From NCBI GenBank assembly GCA_012797695.1, contig JAAZOQ010000118.1, forward strand, positions 1 through 58,461: a stretch of DNA of 58,461 nt. Direction: 5' to 3'. Shown piece after piece: positions 1-8,862 of this stretch; within the stretch, counting starts at the first letter, position 1, and each line of letters opens with the position of its first letter. Position numbers and translations under genes: made by a program. The notes beneath the pieces are model-generated. The model saw nothing but the letters and a program-made list of their open reading frames with translations. It was not told the origin of the DNA and searched no databases. The stretch is from Anaerolineaceae bacterium. Its GTDB lineage: Bacteria > Chloroflexota > Anaerolineae > Anaerolineales > Anaerolineaceae.

Positions 1-1649
1 CCGATCAGGCTCTCAGTGCTTTCCCGGATATTCTGCGCCAACTGCTCTTCAACCGCGGCTATCTGACAGAAGCGGCGGCAGTCGAGTATCTCAATGCCTC
101 TCAACCGCTGGGGAACCCCCTGCTTTTACTGGACATGGAAAAAGCGGTCAAACGACTGCTGCATGCCATCGATCACGGCGAAACCATCGTCGTCTACGGC
201 GATTATGACGTTGATGGCGTCTCAGCGACCGCGCTGATGGTGCAGGTGCTGAAAACTCTGGGTGCCAGAGTCAACCGTTACATCCCCAACCGGTTCGATG
301 AAGGCTACGGCGTCAATCGTGAAGCAGTCACTGTGCTGGCGGATTCGGGAGTTAAAGTCATTCTGACCGTCGACTGCGGTATTCGCTCCGCGGAGGAAGC
401 TGAACTGGCCCGTACGCTGGGAGTGGACATGATCGTGACCGATCACCACTATCCCAAGGGTGAGCTGGAAGGGGCTTATGCCGTCGTGTGCCCCAAACGG
501 GAAGGCGACCCCTACCCGGGGAAGGATCTGGCCGGGGTGGGGGTGGCTTACAAAATGGCAGATGCACTGTTCACACTGCGTCCGCTGGGCGGGCACAGCG
601 CTGACGAGTGGCTGGACCTGGTGGCGCTGGGCACGGTAGCCGACGTGGTACCGCTGACCGGCGAGAACCGTGTGCTGGTACGGCGCGGGCTGACGTTGAT
701 CCATCAGGGGCAGCGGGTGGGGCTGCAGGCCCTCATCCGGGTGAGTGGGCGCAATCCACAGCGAATTTCCGCCAGCGACATTGGCTACATTTTGGGCCCA
801 CGATTGAACGCTGCCGGCCGCATCGACTCGGCCGTCCAGGCCTATGAATTGCTGATGACCGACTCGCTCGAAGAAGCCGGTACGCTGGCACAAAAGCTGG
901 ATAATCAAAACAGTGAGCGGCAGCGAATTACCAAAGAAACTCGTGACATTGCTGAAGAACGGATCGGCACGGAACCGGACAGCAATCTGATCACTTCTTT
1001 CGACCCTGAGTATAACAGCGGCATCATGGGGCTGGTGGCCACCAACCTGGTTGAAACTTATTACCGGCCGGCTATTGTGGGCACAGTAGAAGCAGAATAT
1101 ACGCGAGCGTCATGCCGCAGTATTGCGGAATTCCATATCACCCATGCGTTGGATCAGTGTGCCGATCTGCTCGAACGCCACGGGGGGCACGCCATGGCCG
1201 CCGGCTTTACCGTCCGCAACGAACGGGTGCCAGAGCTGGTGACCCGTTTGCAGGCAATCGCCGATGAAGAACTGGGCGGGCGGGACTTGCGCAAGACTTA
1301 CAAAGCAGATATGGAACTCCCGATTCAGCGTGCCCGAGAAATCCGGCTCACGGATCTGGATCGGCTGCAGCCCACCGGCATGGAAAACCCGGATGCTGCC
1401 TTCATTTCGCGCAACGTCGCGGTGCGCAACGCACGAGCGATCGGAGCGGACAAAAAGCATTTGAAGTTCACCTGTGTGGCCGGGAATTACCTGATGGATG
1501 CGGTTGCCTGGCGGCAGGCGGATTGGTTAAGTGAAATGCCTGGAAACTTCGATTTGCTGTACATGATCGAAGAAAACGAGTACATGGGGAACCGTACCTT
1601 GCAGTTGAACGTGCGCGACATGCGTCCGTCGCACTGGGAAAGTAAGTAG
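1..1649 (+). CDS. recJ: RecJ single-stranded-DNA 5'-3' exonuclease (5' end cut by window)
   Basis: RecJ degrades single-stranded DNA 5' to 3' in recombination and mismatch or base excision repair. The reading frame is already open at base 3, so the start codon lies before the window; the first visible residues (LLFNRGYLTEAAAVEYL) match the RecJ N-terminus. About 548 residues are visible. The DHH phosphoesterase core is clear: GDYDVDG at visible residues 66-72, the DHH triplet (VTDHHYP) at 147-149, and LGTVADVVPL further on. The DHHA1 domain carries GGHAMAAGF at about 394-402, and an OB-like C-terminal part follows. It ends ten bases before the next gene, the EamA permease, which suggests cotranscription. 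Nothing looks broken apart from the window edge. The family call is secure; the exact length is unknown. Confidence 0.97.
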   Translation, partial: DQALSAFPDILRQLLFNRGYLTEAAAVEYLNASQPLGNPLLLLDMEKAVKRLLHAIDHGETIVVYGDYDVDGVSATALMVQVLKTLGARVNRYIPNRFDEGYGVNREAVTVLADSGVKVILTVDCGIRSAEEAELARTLGVDMIVTDHHYPKGELEGAYAVVCPKREGDPYPGKDLAGVGVAYKMADALFTLRPLGGHSADEWLDLVALGTVADVVPLTGENRVLVRRGLTLIHQGQRVGLQALIRVSGRNPQRISASDIGYILGPRLNAAGRIDSAVQAYELLMTDSLEEAGTLAQKLDNQNSERQRITKETRDIAEERIGTEPDSNLITSFDPEYNSGIMGLVATNLVETYYRPAIVGTVEAEYTRASCRSIAEFHITHALDQCADLLERHGGHAMAAGFTVRNERVPELVTRLQAIADEELGGRDLRKTYKADMELPIQRAREIRLTDLDRLQPTGMENPDAAFISRNVAVRNARAIGADKKHLKFTCVAGNYLMDAVAWRQADWLSEMPGNFDLLYMIEENEYMGNRTLQLNVRDMRPSHWESK

Positions 1650-1659
1650 AAATCTGCTC

Positions 1660-2556
1660 ATGTCGAAACATTTGAAAGCGGTATTACTGGCCGTGCTGGT
1701 AACGGTCATCTGGTCCACCTCATGGGTGCTCATCAAAATCGGTCTGCGAGAAATCCCGGCGCTGACGTTTGCCGGGCTGCGCTATTTCATCGCATTTCTA
1801 TGCCTGCTGCCCTTTTTGTTTCAAAAAGAAAACTGGCGCCAGATCAGATCATTTGGCAAAAAAGACTGGCTGACCCTGTCTCTGTTTGGATTGGTCATCT
1901 ATACCCTGGCACAGGGCGCGCAATATCTGGCGCTGGCCTATCTGCCTTCGGTTACCGTCAGTTTGCTGCTCAACTTGAGTACGCTGTTTGTGGCATTCTC
2001 GGGAATGGTCATTCTGCAAGAGAAACCAAGCTGGCTGCAGTGGGGCGGTGTCTTTCTTAACCTGGCCGGTATTACCATTTACTTTCTGCCGGTGAGCTTT
2101 TCTGGCGGGGCCTGGTTGGGGTACATCTTCGCCTTCATCAGCCTGGCCGCCAACATTGGGGGAACGCTGCAGGGACGGGAAGTCAACCGCAGCGGCAAAT
2201 ACAGCGCGCTGGTTGTGACCATCGTCAGTATGGGCATCGGTTCCGCAATCATGCTGATCGCCGGGATCAGCATGCAGGGTTTGCCCCCGATCAGCCTGCA
2301 GGGCTGGGGGATCGTATTGCTGCTGGCTGTGGTCAATACCGCATTTTGTTTTACCATGTGGAATTACATTCAGCAAACCCTCACTGCCATGGAGGCCAGC
2401 CTGATCAACAGCACCATGGTGGCGGAAGTAGCTGCCCTGACCTGGGTCTTTTTGGGGGAAAGTCTGACCGGGCGGGAAATCTTTGGGTTGGCTCTTTCCA
2501 TCGTGGGCGTGCTGATCGTCCAGATCAATTTGGGACCGCGCAAAGCACGAAAATAG
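1660..2556 (+). CDS. EamA/DMT-family drug-metabolite transporter
   Basis: A 298-residue inner-membrane permease of the drug/metabolite transporter superfamily. About ten hydrophobic segments run the full length in two repeated five-helix halves, as in EamA proteins. The N-terminus has the typical VIWSTSWVLIKIGLREIPAL signature, and the second half ends with a TWVFLGESLTGREIFGLALS pattern (family: E after the helix, then G and L). Substrate cannot be told from sequence; relatives export amino acids, drugs or other metabolites. It starts ten bases after recJ without a strong ribosome binding site, so translation may be coupled to recJ. A weak hairpin follows the gene. Confidence 0.9.
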   Translation: MSKHLKAVLLAVLVTVIWSTSWVLIKIGLREIPALTFAGLRYFIAFLCLLPFLFQKENWRQIRSFGKKDWLTLSLFGLVIYTLAQGAQYLALAYLPSVTVSLLLNLSTLFVAFSGMVILQEKPSWLQWGGVFLNLAGITIYFLPVSFSGGAWLGYIFAFISLAANIGGTLQGREVNRSGKYSALVVTIVSMGIGSAIMLIAGISMQGLPPISLQGWGIVLLLAVVNTAFCFTMWNYIQQTLTAMEASLINSTMVAEVAALTWVFLGESLTGREIFGLALSIVGVLIVQINLGPRKARK

Positions 2557-2596
2557 AACGGCTTCTGCTCTGGGGGAAAATGCTTGCTCTACCTTG

Positions 2597-2617
2597 CTGT
2601 TTTGTTAATCAAAACAG
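2597..2617 (+). terminator. Weak hairpin after the EamA permease gene
   Basis: An 8-bp perfect stem (CTGTTTTG / CAAAACAG) with a five-base loop lies about 40 bases after the permease stop codon. There is no good T-run behind it, so it may be a weak terminator or only a chance palindrome. The 145-base gap otherwise holds an AT-rich stretch before the next gene that could contain its promoter. Confidence 0.35.
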
Positions 2618-2701
2618 GCTGCGCAAACGGGCAGGAAAGAGTATTATTAAAAGCAGTAGCAATATTTCATTCATTTTTCTTAATCTTCGGGGAGGGATTT
2701 C

Positions 2702-4042
2702 ATGGCAAGTGATTTTTCCCAGGCGACAAATAATGTTCCGGTCGTCCCCACCGCATCCGGAAAGGGGTTTGTCCCCCCACAAATCAACTGCGTCGAGGAT
2801 ACCGGGCTGGGAATGCTCTGGCTGCAAGACCTGGCGCTCAAAATCTTCTATTTCCAGGGTTTTCTAACCGGATCAAAAGTAGCTGAGTTGATGGCGCTGC
2901 CTTTTTCAGGCACGGTTGATCAACTGCTGGAAGGGCTCAAACGCGAGAAAATGATCGAAGTTCGTTCCTCGCAAATGGGATTGGGAGAAGCCGCGTACCT
3001 GTACGCCATCACCGGGGCGGGAATCATCCGTGCCCGTGAAGCGCTGGAACGCAGCCAGTATGCCGGCCCGGCGCCGGTGCCCCTGGAAGTGTATAACGAT
3101 TCCGTGCGCCGGCAGAGCCGCGGACGGGTGCAGGTCACCCAGCGGCACATGCGGCAAATTTTGGGCGATCTGACCTTCAGCGAAAAGACCTTCCACCGGT
3201 TAGGCCCGGCAGTGAACTCGGGTACTTCCATCTTTATTTTTGGCCCGCCAGGAAACGGCAAAACCAGTGTGGCCCGCGCCATCGGCAATCTCGTGCTGAC
3301 GCAGACTATGTACATCCCCTTTGCCATCTATGTCGATGGTCAGGTCATTACGGTATTCGATAACGTCAACCACCAACTGGCCCCGGAAGAGGAATCTACC
3401 ACAACCCCCGGCCGCGGTGGGCTGCGTAAGGACGCGCGCTGGGTGCGCATCCGCAGGCCCTTCATCATGGTGGGCGGTGAATTGACGCTCTCAGGACTGG
3501 ACCTGGTTTTCGACGATACACTGAAATTTTACGAAGCACCTTTTCAGGTGAAGGCCAATGGCGGTATTCTGCTAATCGATGATTTTGGCCGACAGCAAGT
3601 GCGGCCGCGCGATCTGCTGAACCGCTGGATCGTGCCTCTGGAAAACCGCATCGATTACCTTTCGCTGCACACCGGGCGCAAGATCGAGGTGCCATTTGAC
3701 GTGCTGGTCATGTTCTCGACCAACCTGCCGCCCAAGGATCTGGTAGATGAGGCCTTTTTGCGCCGCCTGCGCCATAAGATCGAGATCGGTGACCCCACTT
3801 ATGATGAATATCGCGCCATTTTCAAGCGCGTGGCCGCGTCGAAGGAGGTACAATACTCCGATGAGGGGCTGGCGTACCTGCTGCAGGAATGGTACATCAA
3901 GCCGCAACGCAAGATGCGCGCCTCGCATCCGCGCGATCTGTGCGATCAAATTGTGGATATTGCTCGTTACCAGGGAGTCGAACCCAGCATGACCAAAGAA
4001 CTGCTGGATCAGGCTGCCGAATCTTATTTTGTCGAGTTGTGA
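2702..4042 (+). CDS. Orphan AAA+ ATPase with N-terminal winged-helix-like region
   Basis: A 446-residue soluble protein. Residues about 45-125 look like a helical or winged-helix segment (GFLTGSKVAELMALPF, then YLYAITGAGIIRAREAL). From about 180 comes an AAA+ domain: Walker A GPPGNGKTS, Walker B GILLIDDFGRQ, sensor-1-like MFSTNLPP, and an arginine-rich stretch (FLRRLRHKI) where the arginine finger and sensor 2 are expected. The C-terminal region is a helical lid. The start is well supported by a GGGGAGGG ribosome binding site seven bases before ATG. I recognise this as a recurrent uncharacterised ATPase type but cannot name a substrate or partner. The next gene overlaps the end closely, so the two are probably cotranscribed, yet a phosphodiesterase gives no clue to function. 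Confidence 0.8.
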   Translation: MASDFSQATNNVPVVPTASGKGFVPPQINCVEDTGLGMLWLQDLALKIFYFQGFLTGSKVAELMALPFSGTVDQLLEGLKREKMIEVRSSQMGLGEAAYLYAITGAGIIRAREALERSQYAGPAPVPLEVYNDSVRRQSRGRVQVTQRHMRQILGDLTFSEKTFHRLGPAVNSGTSIFIFGPPGNGKTSVARAIGNLVLTQTMYIPFAIYVDGQVITVFDNVNHQLAPEEESTTTPGRGGLRKDARWVRIRRPFIMVGGELTLSGLDLVFDDTLKFYEAPFQVKANGGILLIDDFGRQQVRPRDLLNRWIVPLENRIDYLSLHTGRKIEVPFDVLVMFSTNLPPKDLVDEAFLRRLRHKIEIGDPTYDEYRAIFKRVAASKEVQYSDEGLAYLLQEWYIKPQRKMRASHPRDLCDQIVDIARYQGVEPSMTKELLDQAAESYFVEL

Positions 4043-4046
4043 GCCT

Positions 4047-4793
4047 ATGTTCAACCAATTTTCTCGTCCCATCATCTTTGGGCACCGCGGCGCCTGCGCC
4101 CATGCCCCTGAAAATACCGTTGCTTCTTTTCGCCTGGCCGTGGAAGAAGGCGCCGATTTCGTCGAACTGGACGCCAAACTTTCGAAAGATAACCAGGTTA
4201 TGGTCATTCACGATCAAACCGTGGACCGAACCACCAATGGCAGCGGTCGCATCAATGAATTGACGCGAGCTGAATTGCAGGCACTCGATGCCGGCAGCAA
4301 GTTTGCGGCTCAGTATGCCGGCGAAAAAATCCCGACGCTGGATGAAGTTTTCAAGGCAGTTGGGCAGCAGATCTACGTCAACGTAGAGCTGACCAACTAT
4401 GCCAGCAAAAAGGATGATCTCATCGCGCTGGTGGCAGAGGTGGTCAAGGCCAATCACATGGAAGACCGTGTCATCTTTTCCTCTTTCTTGCCGGGCAATT
4501 TGAAAAAGATCCATGTCCTGATCCCACAGGCCCCAGTGGCTATTCTGTGTTTGCCGGGAATCCAGGGAGCGGTGAGCCGTTCCTCCTTAATGTTGGGCGT
4601 TTCCCCCAAAGTCGTGCATCCGTATCTCGCGGATACCACGGCGGCGATGGTGAAGAAGGAGCATGCCCGCGGGCGGCGAGTGCACGTGTGGACAGTGAAC
4701 GAAGCCCAAGACACGGAAAACTTGCTGAAGATGGGCGTGGACGGCATTTTTACAGATGATCCGGCCAAGATGAAGAGTATTCTCAGTAAGTGA
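4047..4793 (+). CDS. Glycerophosphodiester phosphodiesterase (GDPD family)
   Basis: This enzyme hydrolyses glycerophosphodiesters such as glycerophosphocholine or glycerophosphoethanolamine to glycerol 3-phosphate and the alcohol. The 248-residue protein shows the whole family signature near its N-terminus: HRGACAHAPENT, then EEGADFVELDAKLSKD with the metal-binding E and D, then VIHDQTVDRTTNGSG with the catalytic His. Near the end, HVWTVNE and GVDGIFTDDP close the TIM barrel. No signal peptide is visible, so it is probably cytoplasmic. I chose the ATG at 4047, five bases after the stop of the ATPase gene; an in-frame TTG at 4029 would add six residues that do not fit the family. It is probably translated in the same transcript as the ATPase. 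Confidence 0.95.
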   Translation: MFNQFSRPIIFGHRGACAHAPENTVASFRLAVEEGADFVELDAKLSKDNQVMVIHDQTVDRTTNGSGRINELTRAELQALDAGSKFAAQYAGEKIPTLDEVFKAVGQQIYVNVELTNYASKKDDLIALVAEVVKANHMEDRVIFSSFLPGNLKKIHVLIPQAPVAILCLPGIQGAVSRSSLMLGVSPKVVHPYLADTTAAMVKKEHARGRRVHVWTVNEAQDTENLLKMGVDGIFTDDPAKMKSILSK

Positions 4794-4852
4794 CGACAAT
4801 TTGTCGTTATAATTAGAAACAAGTTTCTTGTGCGCAGCAGCAAACGATTATT

Positions 4853-4893
4853 CTGACCTCTCTTTACAAAAGAGCGGTCAGAACAATCTTTTT
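4853..4893 (+). terminator. Intrinsic terminator between GDPD and GH3 genes
   Basis: An outer stem CTGACC / GGTCAG (4853-4858 and 4876-4881) encloses an inner stem CTCTT / AAGAG, and a run of Ts follows at 4889-4893. Two smaller palindromes lie just before it (ACGACAATTTGTCGT at 4793-4807, AGAAAC-AA-GTTTCT at 4815-4828). The position fits the end of the ATPase-GDPD unit. Confidence 0.7.
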
Positions 4894-4925
4894 GTATTTA
4901 AATCTCTTTTTGGGAAAACTTTTCT

Positions 4926-7727
4926 GTGAAAAAACACCTTGCTCTGCTTTTGCTTCTCTCGTTGGTGATCCAGACGTTCGCGCCGATTTTGGGCGTGCAC
5001 GCGGCAGGGAATGTACCTGCCTCTGACCCGGAGCAGAAGGCACGGGTGCTGCTGGCGCAGATGACCCCGCAAGAGAAGGTGGGCCAGCTTTTTTTGGTCT
5101 CATTCAAGGGCACGGATGTAAGCGAACAGAGCCAAATTTACGATCTGGTAAAAAATCATTTCATTGGTGGGGTGGTGCTCGATCAGGCCAACGATAACTT
5201 CACTGGTGAAGATACCCTGGTCAATGCACAAAACCTGATTGCCGGGCTGCAGAGTGTGGCATTGTCTGAAGATACCTTCAAGAGTAATTCCACGGATATT
5301 CAGGCCAGCAAACGGCAAATTCCCCTGTTCATCGGCATCTCACAGGAAGGTGACGAATCACCCAATGATCAAATCCTCACCGGGATGACCCCGCTGGCTA
5401 ATGAAATGGCGATCGGGGCTACCTGGAATACCGCCAATGCTGAGGCTACCGGGCAGGTGCTGGGCCGAGAATTACACGACATTGGTTTCAATATGCTCTT
5501 TGGCCCTTCGCTGGACGTGTTGGATTCGGTGCGCACGGTCGATAGTGAAGACCTGGGCGTACGTACCTTTGGCGGCGATCCATTCTGGGTGGGGGAGATG
5601 GGCAAGGCCTACATCCAAGGAGTGCACGAAGGCAGCACGGATCAGATCGCGGTCATTGCCAAAAACTTTCCAGGACGAGGCAGCGCTGACCGGCCGGCTG
5701 AGGACGAAGTGGCCACCGTGCGCAAATCACTCGAGCAGTTGAAGCAGATTGAACTGGCGCCTTTCTTTGCCGTGACCAATCCCAGCAACGACGTCAGTGA
5801 ACAAACGGATGGCTTACTGGTTTCGCATATCCGTTATCAAGGATTTCAGGGAAACATCCGCGCAACCACGAAGCCTGTGTCGCTTGACAGCAACGCTCTG
5901 GAACAAATCCTGTCGCTGGACCCAATCTCAAGCTGGCGGCAATCAGGTGGGGTGATCGTCAGTGATGATCTGGGTACGATTTCCATCGAGAAATTCTTCG
6001 ACCCGACCGGCAAGTCTTTCGACGCGCGCCAGGTGGCTAAAACCGCCTTTTTAGCCGGGAATGATCTGCTTTATTTGGGAAATATCGTCTCTTCTGGGGA
6101 CGAAAACAGTTATTCTTCGACGATCAAGATTCTGGATCTATTCGTGCAGAAGTATCAAGAAGATTCTTCCTTTGCACAAAAAGTGGATGATTCGGTTTTG
6201 CGCATCCTGACCTTGAAATATAAGCTGTATTCCAGTTTTACGATGAACCTCGTGCTGCCTGATGCAAACGCACTGGCGCAGGTAGGCCTTTCAACGCAGG
6301 TTACCGCGCAGGTGGCCAGCCAGGCGGTGACTTTGATCAGCCCGGATCTTGCTGACCTGGATTCTGTGCTGCCCAATCCGCCCCAGGGGAACGAGCGAAT
6401 CGTCTTTATTTCAGATACGGTCACTGCCAAGCAATGCAGCACCTGCGGCTCGATGCTGGAATTTTCAGCGGATGATTTTCGCAATGCGGTAGTGAAGCTC
6501 TATGGGCAGAGCGGCAGTGCGGAAATCCAGGATTACCATCTGACCTCGATGACCTTCGACGATCTGGAAAGTTTTTTGGATCAAACCGGCGACGTGATCA
6601 CTTTGCAAGATGAGCTGGCTTCGGCTGACTGGATTGTGCTCTCGATCGTAAGTGACGCACAATCAGGGGTCAGCAAGGAATTGATGCGGCGTTTTCTCTC
6701 TGAAAAGGCAGAACTCCTGCGCAATAAAAAGGTCATTGGTTTTGCTTTCAATGCCCCCTATTATCTGGATGCGACCGACATTTCCAAGTTAACCGCTTAT
6801 TACGGCGTCTATGGGAAAACAACGCCCTTTGTCAACGCGGCGGCGCGAGCCCTGTTCCAGGAGCTGGTGCCTTCGGGCAATCTGCCGGTTTCGGTGCAGG
6901 GAGTCGGCTACGACATCATCACGGCAACTACTCCTGACCCGGATCAGGTCATTCAATTGATGGTCGATGAGAACTCAAGTGCCACAGCCACCCCAGGAAC
7001 ACCACAACTGACCCCGACTGCTCAGACGGTGTATAACGTCGGCGATACCTTACCCATCCGAACAGGGATCATTTTGGACCATAACGGGCATCCGGTACCG
7101 GATGGTACCATCGTGCGCTTCATGATCGACACCGGTTCAAGCAGCGGTTCGGTGGAGACCGTTGAAACGACCACAGTGAGTGGGGTGGCCAAGACCACCT
7201 ATCGCATTCCCAGCAAGGGATTGCTGGGAATCACCGTCCAGGCAGAGCCGGCGCTCGTTTCCCAAACTCTGCAACTGGATATTACTGATAAAGGCGGCGT
7301 GTTGACGGCCATTGAGCCAACCTTCTTGCCGACCAACACGACTGGAGAGACCAGCGATGCTTCGACCACTCCGCCACCGGCGGTACTGACTGCCCCCGAT
7401 TATCACTCTGAGGGACTGCCCACCCCGGGAGACTGGTTCCTGTCTACGATACTGATCTTGGGATTGGCAGCGAGTTTGTACTGGCTGGGCAGCAACCGGG
7501 CCTCTACCCAATGGGGAATCCGCTGGGGAGTACTCTCGGTTGCAGGTGGATACCTGGCGTATGCCTATCTGGTAATTGGTTTACCGGGGAGCGCGTATTT
7601 GATCAGCCAAAGCGGTTCACTGATCATTGCCTTGCTGAGCCTCGGCGGTTCTTTATTGGGCTGGGTGGCGGCTTTGGTCTGGTGGCGAGTCGAAACGAAC
7701 AAGAATCGAAAAGAACACACTGGTTAG
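4926..7727 (+). CDS. Exported, membrane-anchored GH3-family glycosidase-like protein
   Basis: A 933-residue envelope protein with a GTG start and a clear signal peptide (KKHLALLLLLSLVIQTFAPI, then HAAG). Residues about 35-460 form a glycoside hydrolase family 3 barrel: MTPQEKVGQLFLVSF, an RTFGGDPFWVGEMG motif, KNFPGRGSADRP, and VIVSDDLGT with the likely nucleophile Asp. About 470-690 resembles the GH3 C-terminal domain, about 700-800 an Ig-like domain (GVAKTTYRIPSKGLLGI), followed by a Thr/Pro-rich linker and three to four membrane helices at 838-920. In beta-N-acetylglucosaminidases of the NagZ group the segment after KHFPGHG contains a D-(S/T)-H dyad; here the aligned residues are P-A-E. 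It may therefore have another specificity or be inactive. It stands alone and convergent to the kinase gene. Confidence 0.85.
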   Translation: MKKHLALLLLLSLVIQTFAPILGVHAAGNVPASDPEQKARVLLAQMTPQEKVGQLFLVSFKGTDVSEQSQIYDLVKNHFIGGVVLDQANDNFTGEDTLVNAQNLIAGLQSVALSEDTFKSNSTDIQASKRQIPLFIGISQEGDESPNDQILTGMTPLANEMAIGATWNTANAEATGQVLGRELHDIGFNMLFGPSLDVLDSVRTVDSEDLGVRTFGGDPFWVGEMGKAYIQGVHEGSTDQIAVIAKNFPGRGSADRPAEDEVATVRKSLEQLKQIELAPFFAVTNPSNDVSEQTDGLLVSHIRYQGFQGNIRATTKPVSLDSNALEQILSLDPISSWRQSGGVIVSDDLGTISIEKFFDPTGKSFDARQVAKTAFLAGNDLLYLGNIVSSGDENSYSSTIKILDLFVQKYQEDSSFAQKVDDSVLRILTLKYKLYSSFTMNLVLPDANALAQVGLSTQVTAQVASQAVTLISPDLADLDSVLPNPPQGNERIVFISDTVTAKQCSTCGSMLEFSADDFRNAVVKLYGQSGSAEIQDYHLTSMTFDDLESFLDQTGDVITLQDELASADWIVLSIVSDAQSGVSKELMRRFLSEKAELLRNKKVIGFAFNAPYYLDATDISKLTAYYGVYGKTTPFVNAAARALFQELVPSGNLPVSVQGVGYDIITATTPDPDQVIQLMVDENSSATATPGTPQLTPTAQTVYNVGDTLPIRTGIILDHNGHPVPDGTIVRFMIDTGSSSGSVETVETTTVSGVAKTTYRIPSKGLLGITVQAEPALVSQTLQLDITDKGGVLTAIEPTFLPTNTTGETSDASTTPPPAVLTAPDYHSEGLPTPGDWFLSTILILGLAASLYWLGSNRASTQWGIRWGVLSVAGGYLAYAYLVIGLPGSAYLISQSGSLIIALLSLGGSLLGWVAALVWWRVETNKNRKEHTG

Positions 7728-7783
7728 TTTCACGGTTATGCCGCCAAGTATGGGCAGAAATATCGCTTGTGTGGGTGTGGAAA

Positions 7784-8773
7784 TTAAAAGTGAAGCAGAG
7801 TAATCAACAAGGTGATGACTGCCAGCGCGGCTGAAACAATCAGCAGGCTGCGGTCCACTTTGTTTTTTAACCAGGAATAACGTATGGGAATGCGGTAGCC
7901 GCCCGTTGAAACCATAATAGGGCGACTGCCGATCAAGGTTTCGCGGAAAGCCTCCACAGATTCGGGACGATTATCGGGGTGCAGTTCCATGGCCCAGAGG
8001 ATGGCTTTCTGCGTGCGCAAACTGACATTGGGGTTCAGCAGACGCGGTTCGGGCAACGCATCAGGATTCAAGAAACGTTCGCGGGCATCGGTGGGTGCAT
8101 GATTGGTCAGCAGATGATACAGGGTGGCCCCGAAAGAAAAAATATCACTGCGGACATCGGTATGGCCGATATCCCCACCGTATTGCTCAAGGGGAGTATA
8201 GAGCGCCGTGCCCTGTCCCTGCAAAACCGTGATGGTCACCTCGCCAGGAGCGAGAAGCTTGACCAGGCCAAAATCGACCAGTTTGATGACCCCGGTAGGA
8301 GTCAATTTCATATTGCTGGGTTTGATGTCGCGATGCAAAATGGGCGGGTTCTGTTCGTGCAGATAAGAGAGGGCATCTGCCAGTTGATTGGCCCAATTCA
8401 ACACGTCCAGTTCGGGAAGGAAACTCTTTTTTGCCATGGCCTCGGTCATCAGGGTACGTAAGTCTTTACCGGGGATGTAATCCATGACCAGATAATCGCG
8501 CGGACCGTTCGAAAAGAAATCGGAGACCTTGGGCAGGTTGGGGTGGTCGAGGCGTGCCAACACGGTCGCCTCACGTAAGAATTGATCGCGTGCTTCCTGC
8601 ACCATTTTGGCCGGCAGGGTGCGGTCGTGTTCCACTTCTTTGAGGGCGCACTGGCGGCCTTCCAGACGCAGATCATCCGCGAGATAGATGCAGCCCATCC
8701 CACCCTGTCCGATAATTTTTCGGACACGGTAGCGACCGCGAAGGGTTTCTCCGGTTTTTAGGGGAACAGGCAT
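7784..8773 (-). CDS. Membrane-anchored Ser/Thr protein kinase (Hanks type)
   Basis: A 329-residue eukaryotic-like protein kinase. The glycine loop is IGQGGMGCIYLADD (about 20-33), the catalytic loop HRDIKPSNMKL, the magnesium loop DFGLVKL, and an activation-segment region GTALYTPLEQYGG follows, so all catalytic elements are present. The C-terminal end has one hydrophobic helix (SLLIVSAALAVITLLITLLHF is the last segment), which would hold the kinase on the cytoplasmic face; there is no outside sensor domain, unlike PknB. It is transcribed divergently from an FHA-winged-helix regulator 89 bases away, whose FHA domain would recognise phosphothreonine. A kinase-regulator pair is the simplest reading, but this is inferred from position and family alone. 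Confidence 0.95.
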   Translation of the reverse strand: MPVPLKTGETLRGRYRVRKIIGQGGMGCIYLADDLRLEGRQCALKEVEHDRTLPAKMVQEARDQFLREATVLARLDHPNLPKVSDFFSNGPRDYLVMDYIPGKDLRTLMTEAMAKKSFLPELDVLNWANQLADALSYLHEQNPPILHRDIKPSNMKLTPTGVIKLVDFGLVKLLAPGEVTITVLQGQGTALYTPLEQYGGDIGHTDVRSDIFSFGATLYHLLTNHAPTDARERFLNPDALPEPRLLNPNVSLRTQKAILWAMELHPDNRPESVEAFRETLIGSRPIMVSTGGYRIPIRYSWLKNKVDRSLLIVSAALAVITLLITLLHF

Positions 8774-8862
8774 ATTGTTGTCCTCAGGAAAAAGGTGGCT
8801 AACGATATACGGCCAAATTTCTCAATATCTGTTATATTATACATTAGAGGATAGTACCTGGG

